A stretch of DNA of 64,000 bases from NCBI RefSeq assembly GCF_014621695.1, contig NZ_CP061281.1:6696001-6760000 (forward strand), read 5' to 3'. Below are positions 36,131-44,814 of this stretch, piece after piece (within the stretch, counting starts at the first letter, position 1; the number at the start of each line of letters is the position of its first letter). The notes beneath the pieces were generated by a model that was given only the letters and a program-made list of their open reading frames with translations, was not told the origin of the DNA and ran no database searches. Position numbers and translations under genes: made by a program. The stretch comes from Streptomyces xanthii (GTDB lineage: Bacteria > Actinomycetota > Actinomycetes > Streptomycetales > Streptomycetaceae).

Positions 36131-37708
36131 GTGTTCAAACGGTTGCTTGCCCCCCGTACGTTGGCGGCGACTGCGTCCATATCCCTGCTCGCCGGGTGCG
36201 GACTGATGGAATCAGGCGGCTCCGAGGATGCGGAGCCCATCGTCGTGGGAACGACGAGCGCGCCCAGCACGCTCGATCCCGCGGCCTCCTGGGACGGCTC
36301 CTGGGAGCTGTACCGCAACGTCTACCAGACCCTCGTCGCCTTCCCCTCCGGAGCCGCCCAGCCGGAACCCGACGCCGCCGAGTGCGCCTTCGAGGACGCC
36401 GCCAACCGCGAGTACCGGTGCACCCTGCGCGAGGACATGAAGTTCTCCGACGGCGACAAGCTCGACGCCGCCGCCGTGAAGTACTCCATCGACCGGATCC
36501 GCAAGATCGGGGTCAAGGGCGGACCCGTCGGACTGCTCGGCAGCCTCGACCGCGTCACCACCAAGGGCGACCGGGAGGTGACCTTCCACCTCAAGAAGAC
36601 CGACGCCACGTTCCCGTTCGTCCTCGCCACCCCGGCGATGTCGATCGTGGACCCGAAGGAGTACCCGGCCGACAAGCTCCGCGAGGACGGCGGGATCACC
36701 GGCTCGGGGCCCTACACGCTCGACTCCTACACCGAGGGCGACAAGGCCGTCCTGGTGAAGAACGAGCACTACGACGGCTTCGCCGACCGCAAGAACGACG
36801 CCGTGACGATCCGCTACTTCGAGGACTCGGCCGACATGGTCGCCGCCCTCAAGGCGAAGAAGATCGACGCGACCTTCCGCGGACTCGGCGCGTCCGACGT
36901 CGTCGACCTCCAGGCCAAGCACGGCTCCGAGGGCCTGCAACTGGTCGAGGGCGCGGGCACCGAGATCAGCTACCTCGTCTTCAACCCCAAGGATCCGTGG
37001 GCCGGCAAGCGCGCCGTGCGCCGGGCCGTCGCCCAGGTGATCGACCGGGGCGCCATCGCGCACGAGGTCTACCGGGACACCGTCGAGCCGCTGTACTCCA
37101 TGGTCCCCAAGGGCCTCACGGGCCACACCACGGACTTCTTCGACGACTTCGGCGACCCGAGCGCCACGAAGGCCGCCGGGATCCTGTCGGACGCGGGCAT
37201 CACCACGCCCGTCCCGCTCACCCTCTGGTACACCACGGACCGGTACGGCTCCCAGACCGCGCCCGAGTTCCAGGAGATCAAGCGGCAGCTCGAGGAGTCC
37301 AAGCTCTTCAAGGTGACGCTCAAGAGCCGGCCCTGGAAGACCTACGAGGCGGGCTACCGCGAGGGCGAGTACCCGGTGTTCGGCCGCGGCTGGTTCCCCG
37401 ACTTCCCCGACGCGGACAACTTCATCGCGCCGTTCGTCGGCCAGGAGAACGCCCTGAGCACCCCGTACCTGTCGCCGGAGATCACCGACCGGCTGCTGCC
37501 GCAGTCGCGCCAGGAGAGCGACCGCGGGGCCGTGGTGCGGCAGTTCGAGCGGGCGCAGCAGATCATGGCGCAGGACGCGCGGCTGCTGCCGCTGTGGCAG
37601 GGCAAGCAGTACATCGCGGCCAGCGACGAGATCTCCGGCGGCGAGCGGGCCCTGGACCCGTCGACGATCATGATGATGTGGGAGCTGTCCCGCAAGACCA
37701 GCTGGTGA
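36131..37708 (+). CDS. ABC transporter solute-binding lipoprotein, family 5
   Basis: The protein has 525 residues from a GTG with GAGGAG eight bases ahead. A lipoprotein signal ends in LLAGC. The extracytoplasmic part is a peptide/nickel/oligosaccharide-type binding protein: IVVGTTSAPSTLDPAASWDG, LREDMKFSDGDKLDAAAVKYS, GSGPYTLDSYTEGDKAVLVKN and RAVAQVIDRGAI. It would deliver short peptides or similar solutes to an ABC permease. No permease or ATPase genes adjoin it, so the rest of the system is elsewhere or it acts alone as a sensor. Confidence 0.9.
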   Translation: MFKRLLAPRTLAATASISLLAGCGLMESGGSEDAEPIVVGTTSAPSTLDPAASWDGSWELYRNVYQTLVAFPSGAAQPEPDAAECAFEDAANREYRCTLREDMKFSDGDKLDAAAVKYSIDRIRKIGVKGGPVGLLGSLDRVTTKGDREVTFHLKKTDATFPFVLATPAMSIVDPKEYPADKLREDGGITGSGPYTLDSYTEGDKAVLVKNEHYDGFADRKNDAVTIRYFEDSADMVAALKAKKIDATFRGLGASDVVDLQAKHGSEGLQLVEGAGTEISYLVFNPKDPWAGKRAVRRAVAQVIDRGAIAHEVYRDTVEPLYSMVPKGLTGHTTDFFDDFGDPSATKAAGILSDAGITTPVPLTLWYTTDRYGSQTAPEFQEIKRQLEESKLFKVTLKSRPWKTYEAGYREGEYPVFGRGWFPDFPDADNFIAPFVGQENALSTPYLSPEITDRLLPQSRQESDRGAVVRQFERAQQIMAQDARLLPLWQGKQYIAASDEISGGERALDPSTIMMMWELSRKTSW

Positions 37709-37841
37709 GCGAGGTCCGCACGGGATCCCCGGCGCCGACTGTCAGTGGGCGCCGGTAGGTTCAGGGGTGTTGTCGAACCGGCCGGGCGCGGGCTTCTCCG
37801 CGCCCGGCCGGGCAAGTGACCGTACCCCGGAGGTTGTTGAC

Positions 37842-38525
37842 GTGACCGACACCGCGATGCTGCCCGAGTCCTGGCGCGGCGTCCTCGGCGAGGAGCTGCA
37901 GAAGCCCTACTTCAAGGAGCTCACCGAGTTCGTCGAGGAGGAGCGCGCGAAGGGTCCCGTCTACCCGCCGCGCGACCAGGTCTTCGCCGCCCTCGACGCG
38001 ACGCCGTACGACAAGGTCAAGGTCCTCGTCCTCGGCCAGGACCCGTACCACGGCGAGGGCCAGGGACACGGTCTGTGCTTCTCGGTGCGGCCCGGCGTGA
38101 AGACCCCGCCGTCGCTGCGGAACATCTACAAGGAGATGCAGGCCGAGCTCGGCACCACCATCCCGGACAACGGGTACCTGATGCCGTGGGCCGAGCAGGG
38201 CGTCCTGTTGCTCAACGCGGTGCTGACCGTCCGGGCCGGCGAGGCCAACTCGCACAAGGGCAAGGGCTGGGAGAAGTTCACCGACGCCGTGATCCGCGCC
38301 GTCGTGGACCGCCCGGACCCCTGCGTCTTCGTCCTGTGGGGCAACTACGCGCAGAAGAAGCTCCCCCTCATCGACACCGAGCGGCACCTCGTCGTGAAGG
38401 GCGCCCACCCCTCGCCGCTGTCCGCGAAGAAGTTCTTCGGCTCCCAGCCGTTCACGCAGATCAACGAGGCGGTCAAGGCCCAGGGCCACGACCCGATCGA
38501 CTGGCAGATCCCCGATCTGGGCTGA
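37842..38525 (+). CDS. ung: Uracil-DNA glycosylase, family 1
   Basis: The protein has 227 residues, typical length, from a GTG with GGAGG ahead. The water-activating motif GQDPYHG has the catalytic Asp67, and the DNA-intercalation motif HPSPLSAKKF is intact, as is GVLLLNAVLTV. It removes uracil from DNA to start base-excision repair. It is one of three DNA-repair genes in the window, with dinB and the AlkD-like gene; they are far apart and not a unit. Confidence 0.96.
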   Translation: MTDTAMLPESWRGVLGEELQKPYFKELTEFVEEERAKGPVYPPRDQVFAALDATPYDKVKVLVLGQDPYHGEGQGHGLCFSVRPGVKTPPSLRNIYKEMQAELGTTIPDNGYLMPWAEQGVLLLNAVLTVRAGEANSHKGKGWEKFTDAVIRAVVDRPDPCVFVLWGNYAQKKLPLIDTERHLVVKGAHPSPLSAKKFFGSQPFTQINEAVKAQGHDPIDWQIPDLG

Positions 38526-38613
38526 GCCGTGCCTGCCGGGGATCGCGGGCGGCGGCCGTTAGCGTCGACGGGTGTGCGCCGCACGCGATCGGGGACAGCG
38601 CTTGGAGGAGCCA

Positions 38614-39159
38614 GTGGCACAGCAGCGTGAGCAGGCGGCGGACGACGCCATGATGACCCGCATCGGGCAGGTGGTCATGCTGGCCCACGCCGGTGACCGC
38701 GAGGAGGCGCGCGACCGCTTCCTCGGCCTGTGGGCGGAGATCGGCGAGTACGGCGACCCCCTGCACCGCTGCACCCTCGCGCACTACATGGCCGACACGC
38801 AGGACGACCCGGACGACGAGCTGGCCTGGGACCTGCGGGCGCTGTCCGCCGCGGACTCCCGCACCCGGGGTGGGGCCGCCGCGCACGAGGGGTCGCTCGC
38901 GCTGCGCTCCCTGTATCCGAAGCTGCATCTCAGCCTCGCGGCGGACTACGTGAAGCTGGGCCGGCCCGGCGCCGCCCGCAGCCATCTCGCCCGGGCCCGG
39001 GCCGGGCTCGGAGCGCTGGGCGACGACGGGCACGGCCAAGGGGTGCGGGCGGAGCTCGCCCGGCTCGAGCAGCGGGTCGCCGCGCTGCCCGAGGACGGGG
39101 ACGAGGGGGGTGGGCGGCCGGGCGGGGAGCCGCTCGGGCCACCGCGGCGGGGGTTCTGA
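38614..39159 (+). CDS. Helical-repeat (TPR-like) protein, conserved hypothetical
   Basis: The protein has 181 residues from a GTG preceded by GGAGGAG. It is mostly amphipathic helix pairs resembling tetratricopeptide repeats: IGQVVMLAHAGDREEARDRFLGLWAEIGE, HLSLAADYVKLGRPGAARSHLARARAGL. A Gly-rich charged tail ends the chain. Such domains mediate protein contacts. No specific function can be given. It lies 88 bases after ung and may be read from the same promoter. Confidence 0.75.
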   Translation: MAQQREQAADDAMMTRIGQVVMLAHAGDREEARDRFLGLWAEIGEYGDPLHRCTLAHYMADTQDDPDDELAWDLRALSAADSRTRGGAAAHEGSLALRSLYPKLHLSLAADYVKLGRPGAARSHLARARAGLGALGDDGHGQGVRAELARLEQRVAALPEDGDEGGGRPGGEPLGPPRRGF

Positions 39160-39226
39160 CGGGGCCTCCGGCGGGGCGGGGCATGGGGTGGGTGCCACGT
39201 GGGGCTGTTGTTCGGCTGCGGCTCCG

Positions 39227-39370
39227 GTGGGGGCTGGTCGCGCAGTGCCCCGCGCCCCTGAAATGCATGGCGCTTCGCGCCGCATTTCCCCGATGCGTCA
39301 GCGCTCGATGGAGATGGCGCACGAAGTGCGCATCTCCAGGGGCGCGGGGAACTGCGCGACCAGCCCCCAC
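39227..39370. repeat. Large inverted repeat of a dispersed GC-rich element
   Basis: Two 34-base arms, 39227-39260 and 39337-39370, are complementary at 33 positions. Each carries the core GGTCGCGCAG-T/G-CCCCGCG. The 76-base interior holds two further hairpins (39260-39289 and 39311-39336), so the transcript can fold into a branched structure. It fills the gap between convergent genes and probably terminates both. Similar copies are at 9003-9026 and 42980-43092. Confidence 0.85.
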
Positions 39371-39420
39371 GGCGCAGCAGCCCGGGTCGACGTCAGGTGG
39401 TGGTGGGGGTGGGGGGCCGG

Positions 39421-39879
39421 TCAGCCGCCGTAGACGTCGCGGCAGATCGCCGACTGGGGGCTGTCCGGGCCCCAGCCGCCGTAGCGGCGGCCCAGGGCAC
39501 AGACGTCCGTCTGGGCCGGGGGCTTCGGGGCGGGCGGGGGCTCGGCCTCGGCGCGCGGCGCGGGTACGCGCGGGGCGGGCTGCTCCGGTGGAGGGGCGGC
39601 GTGCCGGGCGGGGGGAGGGGACGGCGCGGAGTGCGGCTTCGACGGGTGTGGTGAGGCGCCGGTGCGCCGCATGCCGTCGCCCGCCGGGGTCTGGGTGATC
39701 GGCCGTTCGGCCCGGCCGTCCGGGCGGGGTTGTGGCGCGGTCACCGACGGGGACGCGGGCCGGTCCGGGACATCGGGCGTGGACACACTCATGCAGCCGG
39801 AGGAGGCCGCGGCGGAGACGGCCGCGGCCGCCGTGAGCAGGAGCGAGGCGGGAGTGATCTTTCTGGGCACCCGCGCCAC
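39421..39879 (-). CDS. Small secreted lipoprotein, Pro-rich
   Basis: The protein has about 152 residues from a GTG; another GTG three codons on is equally possible, and neither has a clear ribosome site. A signal peptide (PRKITPASLLLTAAAAVSAA) ends in a lipobox ASSGC. A long Pro/Ala/Arg-rich spacer, likely in the cell wall, leads to a short C-terminal motif with two Cys: DVCALGRRYGGWGPDSPQSA and ICRDVYGG. I do not recognise the family. The C-terminal motif is the part most likely to be functional. Confidence 0.7.
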   Translation of the reverse strand: MARVPRKITPASLLLTAAAAVSAAASSGCMSVSTPDVPDRPASPSVTAPQPRPDGRAERPITQTPAGDGMRRTGASPHPSKPHSAPSPPPARHAAPPPEQPAPRVPAPRAEAEPPPAPKPPAQTDVCALGRRYGGWGPDSPQSAICRDVYGG

Positions 39880-39983
39880 TCTGCTGGACGCCGGGACGCG
39901 GACGGAACCGTGGACGCCGAGGATGCCCCGCACGGGTGACGCGGAGGGCGCGGAGGTGCCGCGAGCGCGCGGCCCGGAGCGGC

Positions 39984-40613
39984 TCAGGAGGTCCGGCGCG
40001 GATCCGGCCCGCCGAGCATGCCGTGCAGCAACTCGCCGTAGCCCTCGCGCAGTTCCGCCAGGCTCGGCACCGACGCGTGGAACGTGCCCGCGACGCAGCA
40101 GAACATGATCCCCTCCGTCCACGCGACGAGGGAGAGTGTGTGCCGCGCGGGATCCGGCGAGCCCGCGGCACGCAGCAGCTCCGTCAGCGGCCCGCGGAAC
40201 TGGCGGCCGGTCTCGTCGAAGAACGTGCGCAGCTCCGGGCGCCGTGTCGCCTCCAGGGCCAACTCGTAGCGGCAGACGAGCAGTTGCGGATTCCGGGTCA
40301 GATAGCGGTGCAGGGCCAGCGCCATGCCGTCCACGAGGGCGGGCAGGCCGCCCGCCGGTGAGGGCAGCTCGTCGATCGCCAGGACCTGGGCCTCGCGCTC
40401 CGCCAGCCGGCGCAGCGTCACCTCCAGGAGGGCGAGCCGGGTGCGGGCGTGGTTCGACGTCGACCCCTGCGGCAGCCCCGCCGTCTCGTCGACGGCCCGG
40501 TGCGTCAGACCCCGCATGCCGCGTTCGGCGAGCAGGACCAGGGCGGCGTCGGCGATGAGGTCGGCGCGGGACGGCCGCGCGGCGGACGGTTCGGCGGGGG
40601 CGGGGCGGTTCAT
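39984..40613 (-). CDS. TetR-family regulator of the adjacent monooxygenase gene
   Basis: The protein has 209 residues and starts MNRPAPAEPSAARPSRADLI. The helix-turn-helix is AALVLLAERGMRGLTHRAVDETAGLPQGSTSNHARTR (about 24-60), where SNHARTR replaces the more usual SYYFRSK. The ligand domain is helical. It faces an FAD monooxygenase gene, and the 136-base gap between them contains three identical ACTACA-N2-TGTAGT sites, almost certainly its operators. Confidence 0.88.
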   Translation of the reverse strand: MNRPAPAEPSAARPSRADLIADAALVLLAERGMRGLTHRAVDETAGLPQGSTSNHARTRLALLEVTLRRLAEREAQVLAIDELPSPAGGLPALVDGMALALHRYLTRNPQLLVCRYELALEATRRPELRTFFDETGRQFRGPLTELLRAAGSPDPARHTLSLVAWTEGIMFCCVAGTFHASVPSLAELREGYGELLHGMLGGPDPRRTS

Positions 40614-40634
40614 GGTCGGCAATCTATCGCGATG

Positions 40635-40702
40635 ACTACACCTGTAGTCGAACGCACTACAGGTGTAGTACGGTCGGGCGGAGGGCTCACTACAGATGTA
40701 GT
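40635..40702. promoter_or_regulatory. Three operator copies ACTACA-N2-TGTAGT
   Basis: Perfect inverted repeats lie at 40635-40648, 40656-40669 and 40689-40702; only the two central bases vary (CC, GG, GA). The first two are 21 bases apart centre to centre (two helical turns) and the third is 33 further on. They fill the divergent tetR-monooxygenase promoter. Confidence 0.85.
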
Positions 40703-40749
40703 GGGCGTGAGCTTCTGGCTTCTGTTCTTCTGTCGCACGGGGAGGCGTC

Positions 40750-41961
40750 ATGACATCGGCCGAGGACACCGCCTTGGTGGTCGGCGGCGGGATCGGCGGG
40801 CTCACCGCCGCCCTGGCCCTCCATCTGAGCGGCCGGCGCGTGACCGTGCTGGAGCGCGCCGAGGAGCTGAAGCCCGTGGGCGCGGGCATCGCCCTCGCGC
40901 CCAACGCCCTGCGCGCGCTGGACGTGGTCGGCCTCGGGGACGAGATCCGCGACCTGGCCGCGTGGACGGGCGCGGGCGGACTCATGACGCCGGGCGGCCG
41001 CTGGCTGTCCCGCTCCGACGCGCGGCGCGCGGAAGAACGCTTCGGCGGTCCGCTGGTGCTGCTGCACCGCGCCACCCTCATCGACAAACTCGCCTCCCGC
41101 CTTCCGCACGGCACGGTGCGCACCGGCCGCGCCGCCCGCCTCACCGACCCCGGCGATCCGGCCGATCCGGGCCGCCCGGCGCGGGTGACCGCGGACGGGG
41201 AGGAGTTCGCGGCCGGCCTCGTCGTCGGCGCCGACGGGGTCCGCTCCGCCGTGCGCGGCGCGCTCTTCCCCGGCCACCCCGGGGTCACGTACGCCGGATT
41301 CACCACCTGGCGCGTCCTCGTGCCCGCGCTCGGCCGGCCCTTCGTCCAGCACGAGAGCTGGGGGCCGGGCCGGCTCTGGGGCACGCATCCCTTCGCGGAC
41401 GGCACCGTCTACGCGTACGCCGCGGCCATGACCCCGGCCGGAGGCCGGGCGCCCGGCGGTGACGAGAAGGCCGAACTGCTGCGCCGGTTCGGCGACTGGC
41501 ACGATCCGATCCCCGCGATCCTGGACGCGGCCGAACCCGACCGGGTGCTGCGGCACGACGTCCACCACATCACCGAGCCGCTGCCCGCCCTCCACCGCGG
41601 CCGGGTCGCCCTCCTCGGCGACGCCGCGCACGCCATGGCGCCCACGCTCGGCCAGGGGGGCAACCAGGCCATCGAGGACGCCGTCGTCCTCGCCCACCAC
41701 GCGGCCCCCGGCCGCGCCCCGGACCTGGCCGGCTACACGGCGGCCCGCCTCGCCCGCACGAGCGGGATCGTCCGCAGGTCGGCGGCCATCAGCCGGTTCA
41801 ACATGATGCGCAACCGGCCCGGGATCGCCGTGCGCAACGCGGCGATCCGCGCCGTCGGCGCCCTCGGGCCCGCGCTGCTGCTGCGCGGCATGGACGGCAT
41901 CGCCGACTGGCGGCCCCCGCAGGCCGCCCCGTACCCGGACGGGCGCCGGGAGCGGGTCTGA
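40750..41961 (+). CDS. FAD-dependent monooxygenase
   Basis: The protein has 403 residues. It belongs to the aromatic hydroxylase group A: VVGGGIGGLTAALALHLSG (FAD-binding GxGxxG), GLVVGADGVRSAVR (DG motif) and GRVALLGDAAHAMAPTLGQGGNQAIEDA (GD motif). It inserts one oxygen atom into a substrate using NAD(P)H. The substrate is unknown; salicylate-hydroxylase-like enzymes and tetracycline-inactivating enzymes share this plan. Control by the facing TetR protein suggests induction by the substrate. Confidence 0.9.
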   Translation: MTSAEDTALVVGGGIGGLTAALALHLSGRRVTVLERAEELKPVGAGIALAPNALRALDVVGLGDEIRDLAAWTGAGGLMTPGGRWLSRSDARRAEERFGGPLVLLHRATLIDKLASRLPHGTVRTGRAARLTDPGDPADPGRPARVTADGEEFAAGLVVGADGVRSAVRGALFPGHPGVTYAGFTTWRVLVPALGRPFVQHESWGPGRLWGTHPFADGTVYAYAAAMTPAGGRAPGGDEKAELLRRFGDWHDPIPAILDAAEPDRVLRHDVHHITEPLPALHRGRVALLGDAAHAMAPTLGQGGNQAIEDAVVLAHHAAPGRAPDLAGYTAARLARTSGIVRRSAAISRFNMMRNRPGIAVRNAAIRAVGALGPALLLRGMDGIADWRPPQAAPYPDGRRERV

Positions 41962-42039
41962 CCTGGCGCGTCTATGCTGCCCGCAGGGAGTCCGGGCCAT
42001 CATGGGCCCGGGCGAGCGGGGACAGAGGAGCGCGGGCAC

Positions 42040-42945
42040 GTGAAGGTCGGCTGCATCGGACTCGGGGACATCGCGCAGAAGGCGTACCTGCCGGTACTCG
42101 GCGCCCAGCCCGGGATCGAGCTGCATCTGCAGACCCGGACGCCCGCCACCCTCGACCGCGTCGCGGACACGCTGCGGCTCCCGCCCGAGCAGCGGCACGC
42201 GGACCTCGACGCGCTGCTCGCGCAGGGGCTCGACGCCGCGTTCGTGCACGCCCCGACCTCGGTGCACCCCGAGATCGTCACGCGGCTCCTCGAGGCCGGC
42301 GTCCCCACGTACGTGGACAAGCCGCTCGCCTACGAACTCGCCGACTCCGAGCGGCTCGTGCGGCTCGCGGAGGAGCGGGGGGTCGGACTCGCCGTCGGCT
42401 TCAACCGGCGCTACGCCCCCGGATACACGCAGTGCGCCGACCATCCGCGCGAGCTGATCCTCATGCAGAAGAACCGGGTCGGGCTGCCCGAGGAACCCCG
42501 GGCGATGATCCTCGACGACTTCATCCACGTCGTCGACACACTGCGCTTCCTCGTGCCGGGCGTCGTCGACGACATCACGGTACGGGCGCGGGTCGTGGAC
42601 GGGCTGCTCCACCACGTCGTGCTGCAGCTCGCCGGGGACGGGTTCACCGCGCTCGGGGTCATGAACCGGCTCAGCGGCTCGGCCGAGGAGATCCTCGAGG
42701 TGTCCGGCGAGGACAGCAAGCGGCAGGTGCTGAACCTTGCGGAGGTCATCGACCACAAGGGACAGCCGACGGTTCGGCGGCGGGGGGACTGGGTGCCCGT
42801 GGCCCGTCAGCGGGGCATCGAGCAGGCCGTGCTGGCGTTCCTCGACGGGGTGCGCGGTGGGCATGTCGTGAGTGCGCGGGACGCGCTGGCCACGCATGAG
42901 CTGTGCGAGCGGGTCGTCATGGAGGTCAGCCGCATCGGGCGGTGA
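42040..42945 (+). CDS. Gfo/Idh/MocA-family oxidoreductase
   Basis: The protein has 301 residues from a GTG preceded by GAGGAG. The Rossmann domain starts VKVGCIGLGDIAQKAYLPVL; the conserved EKP motif is PTYVDKPLAYELADSERL, with Asp for Glu. The C-terminal domain (about 120-290) is shorter than in sugar dehydrogenases but recognisable (MILDDFIHVVDTLRFLV). These enzymes oxidise or reduce sugars and derivatives with NAD(P). The substrate is unknown. It may be cotranscribed with the monooxygenase, 78 bases upstream. Confidence 0.86.
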   Translation: MKVGCIGLGDIAQKAYLPVLGAQPGIELHLQTRTPATLDRVADTLRLPPEQRHADLDALLAQGLDAAFVHAPTSVHPEIVTRLLEAGVPTYVDKPLAYELADSERLVRLAEERGVGLAVGFNRRYAPGYTQCADHPRELILMQKNRVGLPEEPRAMILDDFIHVVDTLRFLVPGVVDDITVRARVVDGLLHHVVLQLAGDGFTALGVMNRLSGSAEEILEVSGEDSKRQVLNLAEVIDHKGQPTVRRRGDWVPVARQRGIEQAVLAFLDGVRGGHVVSARDALATHELCERVVMEVSRIGR

Positions 42946-42979
42946 GGCGTGCGGTCTCGTCGTCCGCTGCGGGCCGTTG

Positions 42980-43119
42980 GGGGCTGGTCGCGCAGTTCCC
43001 CGCGCTCCTTGGCCGCATCGGAGGTGAGCCTTGCCGCCTCGTCGCGGGCCGCGGGCCGGTGGGGCTTCTCGCGCAGTTCCCCGCGCCCCTGGACGGCACA
43101 CTTCGTGCGCCCCAGGGGC
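42980..43119. repeat. Two direct copies of the dispersed repeat and a stem-loop
   Basis: Copies lie at 42980-43010 (GGGGCTGGTCGCGCAGTTCC...) and 43061-43092 (GGGGCTTCTCGCGCAGTTCC...). The second runs into an 8-bp stem, GCCCCTGG/CCAGGGGC (43085-43092 and 43112-43119), with a GCAC/GTGC stem inside the loop. It sits between the convergent Gfo/Idh and lnt genes. Confidence 0.8.
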
Positions 43120-43138
43120 CCCGGAGTTCCCGGCGGCT

Positions 43139-44722
43139 TCAGCGGACGGCGCCGGGGACTCCGGGGCGGGTCGACGGGGACGCCGAGGGGCGCCGCGACC
43201 TGCGGAGCAGTTCCGCCGCGCCGAGGGCGACCAGCACCGCGACGGCGCCGTGCACCGGCCAGTCCCCGAACCGCACGTACAGCGTCGTACCTTGAGCCGT
43301 AGGCACGTCGAAGACGCGGGCCGCGCTCGCCGACGTCCCCAGCCACGCGCCCGCCCGCGCCCCGTCGGGCCCGTACACCGCCGACACCCCGGTCAGCGTC
43401 GCGTGCACCATCGGGCGCCCGGTCTCCGCCGCCCGCACCGCCGCCAGGGACGCGTGCTGCTCCGGTGCCCAACTGTGCTGGAACGACGACGTCGACGACT
43501 GGGCGAGCAGCACCTGTGCCCCGTCCTGCGTCAGCTTCCGCGTCATGTCGGGGAACGCGGACTCGAAGCAGACCAGGGGCCCGACCCGCAGGGCGCCGCC
43601 ACCGTTCCCGTTCCGCACGTCCATGACGACCTGCCGGGTGCCCCGCATGCGGTCCTCGCCCGCCGCCCTGCCCACGGACGTGGCCCAGCCCAGCAGCCCG
43701 CGCGCCGGCACGTACTCGCCGAACGGGACGAGCCGCATCTTGTCGTAGCGTGCGCCGGTCGGCCCGTCGGGCCCGATCAGCACCGAGCTCTTGTAGATGC
43801 CCTGGGCCCCTGAGCCGTCCGACGCGGGGCGCCGCGCGTCCACGTTGACCAGCACGTCCGCGCCCACCGCCCGGGACAGCGCCGCGATCCGGCGGGCCAG
43901 GTCGGGGCGTTCGGTCAGGTCGTAGCCGACGCTGCTCTCGCCCCACACGACCAGGTCGACGTCCTGTCCGATCAGCTCCCGGGTCAGTGCCTCCTCGCGG
44001 TCGAAGCGGCGCTCCGCGCTCGCGTCCCCGGTCACCGTCCCGGCCTGCACCACCGCGATCCGTGTCCGCCCGTCCGTCTCGGGGCGCGGCGCCCAGGCCC
44101 ACGCGGCCCCCGTCACGGTGATGGTCGCGACGAGCCCCGCCACGGCCGGCGTACGCGCCTCACGGGCCACGAGCAGCACCACGATCGCCGTGTTCACCGT
44201 GACCACCAGCAGGCTCACCAGCCACACCCCGCCCACGGACGCGAGCCGCAGCGCGGGCACCACCTGCCACTGGCTGGACCCGAGCAGGCCCCACGGCCCG
44301 CCCAACCCCTCCCAGGAGCGCACCAGTTCCACCATCAGCCAGCCCGAGGGCACGGCGACGAGCGCGGCCGCCGCCTGCCCCGGTGTGGGCGTCCCGTGCA
44401 GCAGCCGCCGCAGCAGCAGCCCCCACGGCGCCCACAAGGCGCCGAGCAGCGCCGCGATGACGACCGTGAACACGTGCAGACTCGGCAGCAGCCAGTGGTG
44501 CACGGCGAGCATGAACCCGAGGCCGCCGAGCCAGCCGTCCAGGGCGGCCCGGCGCGGTGTGTCCGCCGAGCGCGCCAGCAGCATCCACGGCACGAGCGCG
44601 ACGTAGGCGAACCACCACAACGACGGCGCGGGGAACGCCAGCGCCGGCAGCGCGCCCGCCCCGGCCGCCGCCCCGCCCCGCCACCAGGGCGACACGTCGA
44701 GCCGCCGCCGCCAACCCACCAT
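43139..44722 (-). CDS. lnt: Apolipoprotein N-acyltransferase
   Basis: The protein has 527 residues from an ATG with GGAGG ahead. It has about six membrane helices (residues 18-210), then a nitrilase-like extracytoplasmic domain with the catalytic triad Glu262 (VVWGESSVGY), Lys328 (YDKMRLVPFGEY) and Cys385 (VCFESAFPD), and a last helix (about 490-510). Lnt adds the third acyl chain to the N-terminal Cys of lipoproteins in the membrane. Streptomyces often has two Lnt paralogues, so whether this is the main one cannot be told. Several lipoproteins encoded in the window are possible substrates. Confidence 0.93.
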   Translation of the reverse strand: MVGWRRRLDVSPWWRGGAAAGAGALPALAFPAPSLWWFAYVALVPWMLLARSADTPRRAALDGWLGGLGFMLAVHHWLLPSLHVFTVVIAALLGALWAPWGLLLRRLLHGTPTPGQAAAALVAVPSGWLMVELVRSWEGLGGPWGLLGSSQWQVVPALRLASVGGVWLVSLLVVTVNTAIVVLLVAREARTPAVAGLVATITVTGAAWAWAPRPETDGRTRIAVVQAGTVTGDASAERRFDREEALTRELIGQDVDLVVWGESSVGYDLTERPDLARRIAALSRAVGADVLVNVDARRPASDGSGAQGIYKSSVLIGPDGPTGARYDKMRLVPFGEYVPARGLLGWATSVGRAAGEDRMRGTRQVVMDVRNGNGGGALRVGPLVCFESAFPDMTRKLTQDGAQVLLAQSSTSSFQHSWAPEQHASLAAVRAAETGRPMVHATLTGVSAVYGPDGARAGAWLGTSASAARVFDVPTAQGTTLYVRFGDWPVHGAVAVLVALGAAELLRRSRRPSASPSTRPGVPGAVR

Positions 44723-44814
44723 GGGCCGCGCCTCCGTCCTCGTACGAGACCTGCAGAGGTCCCTTCAGTGTGCGCGCCCCGGGCGATCAACGACAGTGGG
44801 CCCGGCGGCGCGGG

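Noticed and set aside
41974..42039. Upstream extension of the Gfo/Idh gene from an ATG-like start at 41974
   Set aside because: The extension is Gly/Pro-rich and non-homologous; the GTG at 42040 has GAGGAG ahead and begins exactly at the Rossmann strand.
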